Of a stretch of DNA of 64,000 nucleotides, positions 1 to 7,515 are shown in pieces; the first letter of the stretch is position 1, and each line of letters begins with the position of its first letter. Position numbers and translations under genes: made by a program. Origin of the DNA: SG8-40 sp035528435 (GTDB lineage: Bacteria; Pseudomonadota; Gammaproteobacteria; Burkholderiales; Eutrophovitaceae); assembly GCA_035528435.1 (NCBI GenBank), contig DATKYN010000007.1, positions 1 to 64,000 on the forward strand, given 5' to 3'. The notes below the pieces were generated by a model. It saw only the letters and a program-made list of their open reading frames with translations, was not told the DNA's origin and did no database searches.

Positions 1-567
1 GGCGGGCGCTACCGTGCCGAACGCGACCAGTTCGGTGCCGGTGATCCACTCGATTTCAACGATAACAGCGACACTACGTTCGATTTGATCGGACCGGCGA
101 TTGCGCTTCCCGCAGCGACGCCGTTATGGCTGGTGGTTTACAACCTCGGGATACCCGGTGCCAGTGCCTACTCTGGTGATAGCGCTGCGAGCGATGTACG
201 CCGGCCCTATGCCGGAGTTGGTGGCGGTGTATCTGCGATCAGCTTTACGTCCAGCGTCGTTTTGCCGTTCGAGTCACCGGCGAGGCGGTTTCATATGGTC
301 TCTAATCCGGTGAGCTATGTCTGCCTGCCCTCTCCCACGGGAGGAACGCTGGTTCGTCACGACGGCTATGGCTTTCCCGTCATTCAGCAGCAGCCTCCGG
401 CTGGCACGACATCGATTCTGGCAGCCGATGTCACATCCTGCAGCTTTACCTATTCCACGCTCGAAGTCGCACGCAGCGCCGGTCTGATTTCGTTGTCAAT
501 GGAAATGTCCAGCGATGGCGAAACGGTCAGCTTGTTCAACCAGATACATGTATCCAATGTGCCCTGA
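1..567 (+). CDS. mshO: MSHA biogenesis protein MshO, C-terminal part (5' end outside window)
   Basis: The reading frame is open from base 1 to the TGA at 565-567 and gives about 188 residues of the C-terminal part. The text (GGRYRAERDQFG, then DPLDFN and TTFDLIGP) matches MshO-type minor pseudopilins, which are extracytoplasmic subunits of the mannose-sensitive haemagglutinin type IV pilus. The prepilin cleavage site and N-terminal helix are outside the window. The next gene is mshP and overlaps this one, as in other msh loci, which supports the call. The fragment looks intact, with no frameshift. Confidence 0.8.
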   Translation, partial: GGRYRAERDQFGAGDPLDFNDNSDTTFDLIGPAIALPAATPLWLVVYNLGIPGASAYSGDSAASDVRRPYAGVGGGVSAISFTSSVVLPFESPARRFHMVSNPVSYVCLPSPTGGTLVRHDGYGFPVIQQQPPAGTTSILAADVTSCSFTYSTLEVARSAGLISLSMEMSSDGETVSLFNQIHVSNVP

Positions 568-1003
568 TCTAAAGCGGTGCCCTGACCAGCAGCGTGGAGT
601 CGGCCTGGCCTCAGCGATCTTCCTGCTGTTGGTGCTGGGCGGCCTGACAGTTTTTCTGTTGAATGTGTCAGGCTTGCAGCATTCGACCTCTGCCCTCGAT
701 GTACAGGGCGCACGCGCTTACCAGGCCGCGCGGGCCGGCATGGAATGGGGCGTCTACCGCGCGCTACGTGACACCAGCTGTGCCCCGAAATCTTCTTTCG
801 CACTCGGCGGTGGATTATCCGATTTCACTGTGACGGTCGAGTGCCTGGCAACGCCATATACCGAGGTCAATCCGGCGCCCAAGACCGTGTACTCGCTACG
901 GGTCACGGCCTGCAACCGGCCGGTGGCCGCGGAATGCCCCGGTACCGCCGGCTCGTTCTATGTGGAGCGGCAGTTACAGGCTCTCGTGGATCAGGTGAAC
1001 TGA
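548..1003 (+). CDS. mshP: MSHA biogenesis protein MshP (minor pilin-like)
   Basis: A 151-residue protein. After a short basic leader it carries QQRGVGLASAIFLLLVLGGL, the prepilin-like N-terminus followed by one hydrophobic helix (about residues 17-38), typical of MshP/PilX-like minor pilins. A cysteine-containing globular part follows (Cys near residues 76, 91, 115 and 122). I chose the ATG at 548, which overlaps mshO by 20 bases; an in-frame ATG at 557 is possible. No strong Shine-Dalgarno is visible, as expected for translational coupling. It is probably a minor component that helps start or modify the pilus. Confidence 0.8.
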   Translation: MYPMCPDLKRCPDQQRGVGLASAIFLLLVLGGLTVFLLNVSGLQHSTSALDVQGARAYQAARAGMEWGVYRALRDTSCAPKSSFALGGGLSDFTVTVECLATPYTEVNPAPKTVYSLRVTACNRPVAAECPGTAGSFYVERQLQALVDQVN

Positions 1004-1273
1004 TTCTTGGTCGCGGCCACGGCGCTCCGGCACCTGGTTCAGTCACGGGGTGGCCTAAGGAGACGCATTCAATGCCGCGGTGTCGTATTTTAGGGGGGGC
1101 AATACGCCGTGGCGCAGCGGTGACATCTTGCCGGGTTTGCGGGCCAATGAACCAGTTGCTCATGAGTCGTCCGCCGAACGCATTTCCGCGATTTTCGGTA
1201 GGCGGCGTTTCCACCCTTTGAGGGTGAAAAAAGGGCCGCAAATGGAACAACAATTGCACGATATGGCTTCCAG
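1004..1273 (+). promoter_or_regulatory. Possible structured leader or promoter region before mshQ
   Basis: This 270-base gap is long for an otherwise tightly packed locus. It holds a short reading frame at 1072-1221 with a good ribosome site (AAGGAG at 1057-1062). It also holds inverted repeats: CCGCCGAA against TTCGGTAGGCGG (around 1172-1206), and CACCC/GGGTG close to 1212-1230. No clear sigma-70 promoter was found. The conserved segments of the GEMM cyclic-di-GMP riboswitch were looked for and are not evident. A transcriptional or translational control region for mshQ is an inference. Confidence 0.25.
1072..1221 (+). CDS. Possible 49-residue leader peptide upstream of mshQ
   Basis: ATG at 1072 is preceded by AAGGAG at 1057-1062, a good Shine-Dalgarno at 9 bases. 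The frame runs 49 codons to a TGA at 1219-1221 and starts MPRCRILGGAIRRG. The product is basic, has no recognisable domain and no hydrophobic segment. It may be a translated leader that tunes mshQ expression, or a chance frame; codon use alone does not decide. I do not recognise it. Confidence 0.2.
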   Translation: MPRCRILGGAIRRGAAVTSCRVCGPMNQLLMSRPPNAFPRFSVGGVSTL

Positions 1274-4200
1274 ATGAAACAGTTCGTACACTTCCCGGGG
1301 CCCGGCAGGGGTATGGCGGCAGTTATCGCCGCTGCGGGCGCGCTCGTTCTGCTGTTGTCATCAGTTTCTCCTTCGCATGCTGCTACTGCCGGACCGCGTG
1401 GCCCCGTCACCTGCGTGGATGTGGGCGGTGGCGACCTCGCCTGGGAATCGCCCGGAGCGTTTGTCTCCAAATCGAAGCTCGATGAAGACAAGGGCCTGTC
1501 TGACTCAAACATCTTGCGTTGTACCGGCTTCGGCTTCTCGTTACCGGCCGGAGCGAATATCGACGGCATTATCGTGACCCTTGACGGCCACGCAAAACAC
1601 AATGACGCGGTTATCGACTTGCGGGTGCGCCTGGTCAAGGCGAATGTGCCGGGCACAACCGACCGATCCAGCGGAGCGTTCTGGCCAGACAAGCGCGACA
1701 CACTGGCGCGTGGTGGCGCATCGGATTTGTGGGGTGACACCTGGACAGCGGCCGACATTAATGATGCCGGTTTCGGGATGGAAATCGCAGTCCAGGCGGT
1801 GGCGGGATCGAAAAAAGAAGACGTCCACCTGCACGACATCACCATCACCGTTTTCCACGATGGCCAGAGTTGCGGCACGATCCCGGCAGATTATCCGATC
1901 TATGCCGACAGCTTGCACTGGCACAACGACTGGATAGTGAATGGAAACAGCGTGTCGGGCGCTGGCAATGCCGTACAGCCGGACGGGATGGTGGTGAATG
2001 CGACCGAGACCTTGCCGCCGATCGTTCCTGCCGTTTTTCCACCGAATAACAGCAACGTAGATGTTGACACCGACAATATCAATCCAGTCCCTGCCGGCGC
2101 CTATGACAAAGTGAAAATGGACGCAAACACGTCGGTATTCAGCGGCGGCACTTACTACATCAAGGAACTGGAAGCCGGGAAGAACAAAATCGCCCAGTTT
2201 GCGCCTGGTGATTATTTCATCGAGGAAATCGACTGGGATGACGGAAACGAAATCATCATCTCGCCGGCTGGCGTGGTGCGGATATACATCGGCAACAAGC
2301 TTGATGTGAAGGACGATGCGCTCTTCAACGTCGGAGGTGCGACGGAGAATTTGCAGATCTATGTCTACGACGGTGCCGAAGCGAAGTTTGACGACGATAA
2401 CGTTATCAACGGCCTCATTTATGGCGGCCCGAATACCAAGATCGAAATGGGAGACGACAACAGTCTGACCGGCGCCATCATATCCGACGGAGAGGTGCGA
2501 ATTCACAAGAAACTAAACGTGACCTACACCGCCGGTATTCAATCGGCGATCGGTGGCATCCAATTATGCGATTCGGGCACTGTCGATAATTTCCTGATTG
2601 AAATTGGCGCTGCCTCGGGCAGTACCTGTGCGCCCAAGAACATCACGATTACTGCGCGTGACAGCGGCGGGATTCCCGTCGCCGGCTACGACGGAACCAT
2701 CAATATTTCCACCTCGACCAGTCACGGTGACTGGGCAAAACCGCTGGCTACCGGTGGCACACTCACCAACCCGCCACTCGACGATGGCGCTGCGACCTAC
2801 ATCTATGACCCCGCGCTCGATGGCGTGGTGACCTTGACGCTGAGTAACACGCACGCTGATGACCTGACCATTACGGTGGTGGACACAGCCGTGGGGTCAT
2901 CGAGTTCAACTTCCGCGCTGATCAGTTTTCGCGACAATGCGTTCGTCATTTCTGCGATTGACAGCCTTGGTGCGACGCCGGTTGCGGGACGCAATCATGC
3001 CCTCAGGGCGGAGTTGTGGCGGCGTGATCTGGTGGATGGCGACTGTGCCGTGGACGTGAACTACACTGGCAGCAAGAACCTGGATGCCTGGTATGTCGCT
3101 GACGCCGATCATCCTGCCGGCGCCGGAGCGCCTGCCATCAGTAGCGGCACACCGCCCGGGAGCTGTGGTGCGGCCCCGGTGCTTTCCTTGGGAACTGCCG
3201 TGCCAGCGCCCAATCCTGCTGCGAATAACCTGGCAAACGTGCCATTCGTAAACGGGGTATGGGATTTCTGCCTGGCAACCACCGACGTTGGAAAGTACGC
3301 GATCAGCTTGCGTGACGACACGCGCATTCATGCGACCGGGGTCGACATCAGCAGCGACCCCGTCACACTTACCGTACGCCCGTTTGGCCTGGCGATCGTC
3401 GATGTTCGAACGGGCCCGACGCTTAATCCCGCCGGCACGGCCAGCAGTGGTGCGCGGTTTGTACCGGCAGGCGATACCGCCCAGCCGGCCGCGCATTTTC
3501 AAGCGACTGTCGCTGCCTACGCATGGGACGCGGCGGATGATGCGGGGAACGACGGCGTCCCGGACGTCGGTGCAAACATTACCGACAATGCGCTGATCCC
3601 GAGCTTTGCCTGGGCGACCACGCTTGCGGCTGCCAGCACGGCCCCGTATTTCACGCCCGGTGGCGGTGTGCTTGGCACGCTCACCGGCGCGACGTCGTTG
3701 ATCGCGGGCGATTATTCCGGCGGGCAGGCAACCCCCAACGATCTCGCTTACAGCGAAGTGGGGAGTATGCAGCTTCAGGCCAATGTCACGAATTACCTTA
3801 ACAGTCCCGGCGTCAATCTCGCCGGCGTGAATGTTGGCGCGACCGGAACGCCGACCCAGGTCGGGCGCTTCTACCCTGATCACTTTACGTTACTGCCGGG
3901 CAATACCGTGATCGATGCGTGCGCTTCGGGTGGGTTTACCTATATGGGGCAGCCCGAAATCAGTGTTGACTACACGATCGAGGCGCGAAATACGGACGAC
4001 GTGCGAACGAACAACTATGGCGTTGGTTACAACGTCGGTAGCGTCAGTATGGTCGCCGAGAACAACAACGACGGCGTGGACCTGAGTGGCCGCCTGAGCG
4101 TGCCGGTGTCGAACTGGATTACAGGCGCGTATGTCATCAGTACCAGTTCCGCCAGTTTCAGCCGGGCTGCGGCGCCGGACGGGTCGTACGAATTGCTGCA

Positions 4201-4813
4201 AATGGGCGTAGATGTATCCGATCCTGATCTGGCCTTACTTGCCGGACGCGATATGGACCCGGCCACGGCGGGCGTATGCGGCGGCGCTTGCACGGCCAAG
4301 GCATTGATCGGGTTGACGCGGTTGCGGTTCGGCCGCTTGCGCATGGATAACGTCTCGGGTACCACCCGGCTCGATTTGCCGCTGCGACTGCAGGCGCAGT
4401 ACTACACCCCGACCGGATTTGTAACCAACGGCGATGACGATTGCACGGCTTTCAATGGCCCGGATTTCGCCATGGCTTTTGTCCCGTTAACCAACCTTTC
4501 CTTCTGTGAAACGGCGGCCGAACCGAGTGCTGCGATCGTGCTCTCTGGCGGGCAGGCAAGCGGGCTGCAACTGGCGGCACCGGGAGTCGGAAATGATGGT
4601 GCGGTCGATCTCAGACTCAACCTCGGGGCTGCCAGCGGCGCGACCTGTACTGCGGTTGGCGGTTTTCCTTCTCCGGCTACATTTTCTCCGCTCGATTACC
4701 TGCGCGGCAACTGGGGTGGAGCCCCGAACTGGGATCAGGATCCGACCGCAAGGGCGACCTTTGGCGTCTACCAGAACGCCTCCGAGTATTTATATCTGCA
4801 AGAGAACTATTGA
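1274..4813 (+). CDS. mshQ: MshQ-like large secreted adhesin/pilus-associated protein with DUF6701 C-terminus
   Basis: An 1179-residue protein with a signal peptide of about 36 residues ending SPSHA. The N-terminal half has no obvious LamG domain. Residues about 290-415 form a repetitive Asp/Gly/Val-rich stretch (YYIKELEAG, YFIEEIDWDDG, VRIYIGNKLDV, AIISDGEVRI) that looks like stacked beta-strands. Ig-like strands follow, and from about residue 555 the DUF6701 region usual for MshQ (FVISAIDSLG, LTVRPFGL, DFCLATTDVGKY, GRFYPDHFTL). It probably acts outside the cell at the pilus tip or on the surface. Its place right after mshO-mshP agrees with MshQ. It is larger and differently built at the N-terminus than the usual protein. 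Confidence 0.75.
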   Translation: MKQFVHFPGPGRGMAAVIAAAGALVLLLSSVSPSHAATAGPRGPVTCVDVGGGDLAWESPGAFVSKSKLDEDKGLSDSNILRCTGFGFSLPAGANIDGIIVTLDGHAKHNDAVIDLRVRLVKANVPGTTDRSSGAFWPDKRDTLARGGASDLWGDTWTAADINDAGFGMEIAVQAVAGSKKEDVHLHDITITVFHDGQSCGTIPADYPIYADSLHWHNDWIVNGNSVSGAGNAVQPDGMVVNATETLPPIVPAVFPPNNSNVDVDTDNINPVPAGAYDKVKMDANTSVFSGGTYYIKELEAGKNKIAQFAPGDYFIEEIDWDDGNEIIISPAGVVRIYIGNKLDVKDDALFNVGGATENLQIYVYDGAEAKFDDDNVINGLIYGGPNTKIEMGDDNSLTGAIISDGEVRIHKKLNVTYTAGIQSAIGGIQLCDSGTVDNFLIEIGAASGSTCAPKNITITARDSGGIPVAGYDGTINISTSTSHGDWAKPLATGGTLTNPPLDDGAATYIYDPALDGVVTLTLSNTHADDLTITVVDTAVGSSSSTSALISFRDNAFVISAIDSLGATPVAGRNHALRAELWRRDLVDGDCAVDVNYTGSKNLDAWYVADADHPAGAGAPAISSGTPPGSCGAAPVLSLGTAVPAPNPAANNLANVPFVNGVWDFCLATTDVGKYAISLRDDTRIHATGVDISSDPVTLTVRPFGLAIVDVRTGPTLNPAGTASSGARFVPAGDTAQPAAHFQATVAAYAWDAADDAGNDGVPDVGANITDNALIPSFAWATTLAAASTAPYFTPGGGVLGTLTGATSLIAGDYSGGQATPNDLAYSEVGSMQLQANVTNYLNSPGVNLAGVNVGATGTPTQVGRFYPDHFTLLPGNTVIDACASGGFTYMGQPEISVDYTIEARNTDDVRTNNYGVGYNVGSVSMVAENNNDGVDLSGRLSVPVSNWITGAYVISTSSASFSRAAAPDGSYELLQMGVDVSDPDLALLAGRDMDPATAGVCGGACTAKALIGLTRLRFGRLRMDNVSGTTRLDLPLRLQAQYYTPTGFVTNGDDDCTAFNGPDFAMAFVPLTNLSFCETAAEPSAAIVLSGGQASGLQLAAPGVGNDGAVDLRLNLGAASGATCTAVGGFPSPATFSPLDYLRGNWGGAPNWDQDPTARATFGVYQNASEYLYLQENY

Positions 4814-4835
4814 AGTCAGAGAGAAATCTTATTTC

Positions 4836-4858
4836 CTCATTGACGACAATGAGTTATT
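4836..4858 (+). terminator. Weak hairpin after mshQ
   Basis: A 7-bp stem, CTCATTG / CAATGAG (4836-4842 and 4847-4853), is followed by TTATTGAGTTATTTT and sits 23 bases after the mshQ stop. It could be a weak intrinsic terminator separating the mshOPQ and mshI-N units. The stem is AT-rich, so confidence is low. Confidence 0.3.
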
Positions 4859-4905
4859 GAGTTATTTTCGCGTTGTTTAATAACTTCTGAGGCCCTCATA
4901 CCCTG

Positions 4906-5844
4906 ATGCTGATGCGCAAGCAGACTGCCGGAATGGGCGCGGTCGCTGTGTGCCTTAAAAAAGGCCGCGTCGATGTTGCGCGCATCACGCGCGCGGCTGA
5001 TGCGCAGCCGGTTCTCGAGATTTGTGCGTCCGAGCAGATTGAGGGCTCCGAGGCGGATACGCTGAGCCGCCTGCGTCGCAAGTTCAGTCTGAATCGAGCG
5101 AATTGCGTGACATTGATCCCGGAAGGCGATTATCAGCTCCAGGTAATGGATGCGCCTGAAGTGCCGGACGAAGAATTGAAAGACGCGGTGCGCTGGCGCC
5201 TGAAGGATGTGCTTGACTATCCCGCTGACGCCGCCACGATCGACGTGTTTACGTTGCCCGCTGATCCCAACGCTCCAACCCGCACCCGGTCCGTCTACGC
5301 AGTAGCGGCTCGTAATGAACTGATCGCTGACCGCATGGCTGCTTTTTACGAAGCCAGACTTTTGCTCGACGTGATCGATATACCCGAAATGGCTCAGCGC
5401 AACATGGCGAAGCTTTACGAAACACCGGGACGTGCACTGGCCTTGTTGCATCTCTCCGCTGAGAGGGGGCTGCTGACTTTTACCGCTGACGGCGAGTTGT
5501 ACCTTGCGCGTGGAATCGACATCAGCCTGGCGCAACTGGGTCACGCTGAAGGAGATCTCCGGCAACAGTTGCTAGACCGCCTGGTGCTTGAGGTGCAGCG
5601 TTCGCTCGACCACTTCGACCGGCAGTTCAGCTACCTCACGCTCAGCCGGTTGATTCTTGCGCCGTCGCCTGAAGATTCCGGGCTTCAGGCCTATCTTTCC
5701 GAGAATCTTGACGTGCCCGTTGAAGAGGCGCGGCTGCAGGACGCGATCGATATTAGCGGCGTGCCGGAGCTGGCCTCCAGGACGATGCAGGCGGATTACT
5801 TCATGGCAATTGGTGCCGCGCTCCGGCAAGAGAGCGGCGCGTGA
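4906..5844 (+). CDS. mshI: MSHA biogenesis protein MshI, PilM-like half
   Basis: A 312-residue cytoplasmic protein with an actin-like fold of the PilM type. PilM family proteins bind the N-terminus of the PilN-like partner and belong to the inner-membrane alignment complex of type IV pili. No membrane helix is seen. The next gene starts with a 4-base GTGA overlap and is PilN-like, so the two halves of MshI are separate genes here, as in some Shewanella-type loci. The ATG at 4906 starts MLMRKQ; a second ATG two codons on is equally possible. It opens the mshI-J-K-L unit with overlapping stops and starts. Confidence 0.75.
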   Translation: MLMRKQTAGMGAVAVCLKKGRVDVARITRAADAQPVLEICASEQIEGSEADTLSRLRRKFSLNRANCVTLIPEGDYQLQVMDAPEVPDEELKDAVRWRLKDVLDYPADAATIDVFTLPADPNAPTRTRSVYAVAARNELIADRMAAFYEARLLLDVIDIPEMAQRNMAKLYETPGRALALLHLSAERGLLTFTADGELYLARGIDISLAQLGHAEGDLRQQLLDRLVLEVQRSLDHFDRQFSYLTLSRLILAPSPEDSGLQAYLSENLDVPVEEARLQDAIDISGVPELASRTMQADYFMAIGAALRQESGA

Positions 5845-6488
5845 GCCAACAAATCAATCTTTACAATCCGGCGTTCGAGCGCAAGCGTGATCTGCTCTCG
5901 CTGCCAGGTGCTGTATCGGCGTGGAGTATCACAGCTGTCGTTATGATTCTCGCGGTGGTGGCAATGTCGATTCGGACCGGTAACCTTGAGCACCATCTGG
6001 CGCAGGCTTCCGCGGAGCGCGATAGCGCACAGTCGGAAACGAATCGCCTCGCGGGCCAACTGGCGGCGCGCAAGCCTAACCCCGAACTGGCTCAGGAAGT
6101 GGTGCGGCTAGAGGCAGGCGTGTCCAGCCGCAAAGAGGTCATGTCAACGTTGGGTGCGGGGGTCATTGGCGATACCAGTGGTTTCTCGAAACATTTCGCC
6201 GCTTTTGCGCGCCAGTCGTTTTCCGGGCTCTGGCTCACCGGACTTAGAGTGGCCGGGGCCGGTCAGGATGTGGTGCTCGAAGGCCGTGCCATACGGCCGG
6301 AGCTGGTGCCGAGCTATTTGCAGCGGCTTAATAAGGAAGAAGTCATGCAAGGGCACGCCTTCGCCGAACTGGAAATGCGCCGGCCGGAACCAGACGACGA
6401 GACGGCGGGGGTGGAGGCGAAGTACATCGAGTTTCGGCTGTCAACGCTGCCGGGGTCAGGTGCGTCAGGCACCGGGGAGCGGCAATGA
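5841..6488 (+). CDS. MSHA biogenesis protein, PilN-like (second MshI)
   Basis: A 215-residue protein with GTG start overlapping the previous stop (GTGA). A short cytoplasmic N-terminus, SQQINLYNPAF, resembles the PilN motif that docks on PilM. One membrane helix follows at about residues 19-41, then a predicted coiled coil (EHHLAQASAERDSAQSE) and a periplasmic domain. The expected role is the inner-membrane platform partner of MshJ and the PilM-like protein. It ends in a 4-base ATGA overlap with mshJ. Confidence 0.75.
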   Translation: MSQQINLYNPAFERKRDLLSLPGAVSAWSITAVVMILAVVAMSIRTGNLEHHLAQASAERDSAQSETNRLAGQLAARKPNPELAQEVVRLEAGVSSRKEVMSTLGAGVIGDTSGFSKHFAAFARQSFSGLWLTGLRVAGAGQDVVLEGRAIRPELVPSYLQRLNKEEVMQGHAFAELEMRRPEPDDETAGVEAKYIEFRLSTLPGSGASGTGERQ

Positions 6489-7141
6489 AACAGTCCTGGC
6501 GCCGTTTGGAGAAGCGATTCGACCTTCTTACCCGCCGTGAGCGCGGTATTTTGCTGGGCGGCGGATTGGCCGTGATTCTTATTTTTGGATACTCGCTCCT
6601 CGATGCATCTTTCGCGCGGCAAAGGGTGCTTGGCACCCAAATTGCGGAAGCCCGCGCAGCGGCTGCGATGTCGAAAGCCCAGTCACAGTCGATGGTGATT
6701 CAACTCGCGCAGGACCCGGACACGCGAGCCCGGGCGCGCATCGCGTCGCTATCTGATCACTTGCGCCGCCTTGATGCGCAGATGCAGGGAATCAACCGGG
6801 GCCTCGTGCCGCCGCAGCAGATGGCGCAGATACTTGAGAAGATGCTGACCCGGGATTCGCGCGTGAAACTGGTCAGGCTCAAGACGTTGCCCGTGTCCGA
6901 CCTCATTGCGAGAGACAGCGTCAAGCAGGGTGTCGGCCAGGCGAACGTCTACAAGCACGGCATTGAACTCACATTGCAGGGCCGTTACCTCGACATGCTG
7001 AATTATCTCGATCGGCTGGAAGCACTTCCCTGGCAGATGTTCTGGTCCGAGGCCCGTATGGATGCGCGCGATTATCCTGCGGTGCGCATTACGGTAACGG
7101 TATTTACCCTGTCGCTGGACAGCGATTGGCTGGTGGTGTGA
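6485..7141 (+). CDS. mshJ: MSHA biogenesis protein MshJ (PilO-like)
   Basis: A 218-residue bitopic membrane protein. A cytoplasmic segment rich in Arg (EKRFDLLTRRERG) precedes a hydrophobic helix at about residues 20-36, then a coiled coil and a ferredoxin-like periplasmic domain. MshJ is the PilO-like member of the alignment complex that links the inner-membrane motor to the MshL secretin through MshK. The start overlaps the preceding gene by ATGA, and the stop overlaps mshK by a single base (TGATG). Confidence 0.8.
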   Translation: MKQSWRRLEKRFDLLTRRERGILLGGGLAVILIFGYSLLDASFARQRVLGTQIAEARAAAAMSKAQSQSMVIQLAQDPDTRARARIASLSDHLRRLDAQMQGINRGLVPPQQMAQILEKMLTRDSRVKLVRLKTLPVSDLIARDSVKQGVGQANVYKHGIELTLQGRYLDMLNYLDRLEALPWQMFWSEARMDARDYPAVRITVTVFTLSLDSDWLVV

Positions 7142-7515
7142 TGAGATACACGATTGCTCTCACCGCTGGTCTGTTACTTGCGTCTGTCTCGATTGTGTCC
7201 GTTGCCCAGCAGATGCGCGATCCGACCCGCCCGCCGGCAGTGGCTTCGACCAAGTCGGTAACTGGGAAGACCGGCTCACGGGGCGCGATGGTACTGCAAA
7301 CCGTTTTGATCTCCACTGAGCGTCGCGCGGCGGTGATCAGCGGTCGCGTGCTGTCAGTCGGTGACACGGTTTCCGGCTTCCGGTTAGCGGAAATTCGCGA
7401 AGGCGAAGTCGTGATGAAAGGTTCACGAGGAACGCGCACGTTGCGTCTTTATCCGGCCGTGAGCAAAGTCGAGGCAACGGCGACGCAGTCTGAACAAAAA
7501 AAGGGCCATGAATGA
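7141..7515 (+). CDS. mshK: MSHA biogenesis protein MshK (PilP-like)
   Basis: A 124-residue exported protein: signal peptide MRYTIALTAGLLLASVSIVS, then QQMRDPTRPP, the short conserved segment of the MshK/PilP family. The following domain (LQTVLISTERRAAVISG, GDTVSGFRLAEI) is the small beta-fold that contacts secretins. It probably bridges the MshI/J platform and the MshL secretin in the periplasm. ATG at 7141 was chosen over a GTG five codons earlier because it overlaps the mshJ stop and gives a clean signal peptide. Confidence 0.8.
   Translation: MRYTIALTAGLLLASVSIVSVAQQMRDPTRPPAVASTKSVTGKTGSRGAMVLQTVLISTERRAAVISGRVLSVGDTVSGFRLAEIREGEVVMKGSRGTRTLRLYPAVSKVEATATQSEQKKGHE

Noticed and set aside
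1080..1215. Cyclic-di-GMP (GEMM) riboswitch upstream of mshQ
   Set aside because: The conserved GEMM segments could not be found; only generic hairpins are visible.
2906..3883. 325-codon minus-strand frame inside mshQ (also 1541-2506, 321 codons)
   Set aside because: These are shadows of the high-GC mshQ frame, with Arg/Gly/Val-rich text, no domain and no ribosome site.
4837..5565. 242-codon minus-strand frame opposite mshI
   Set aside because: It runs antisense to the PilM-like gene, has no ribosome site and no recognisable domain.
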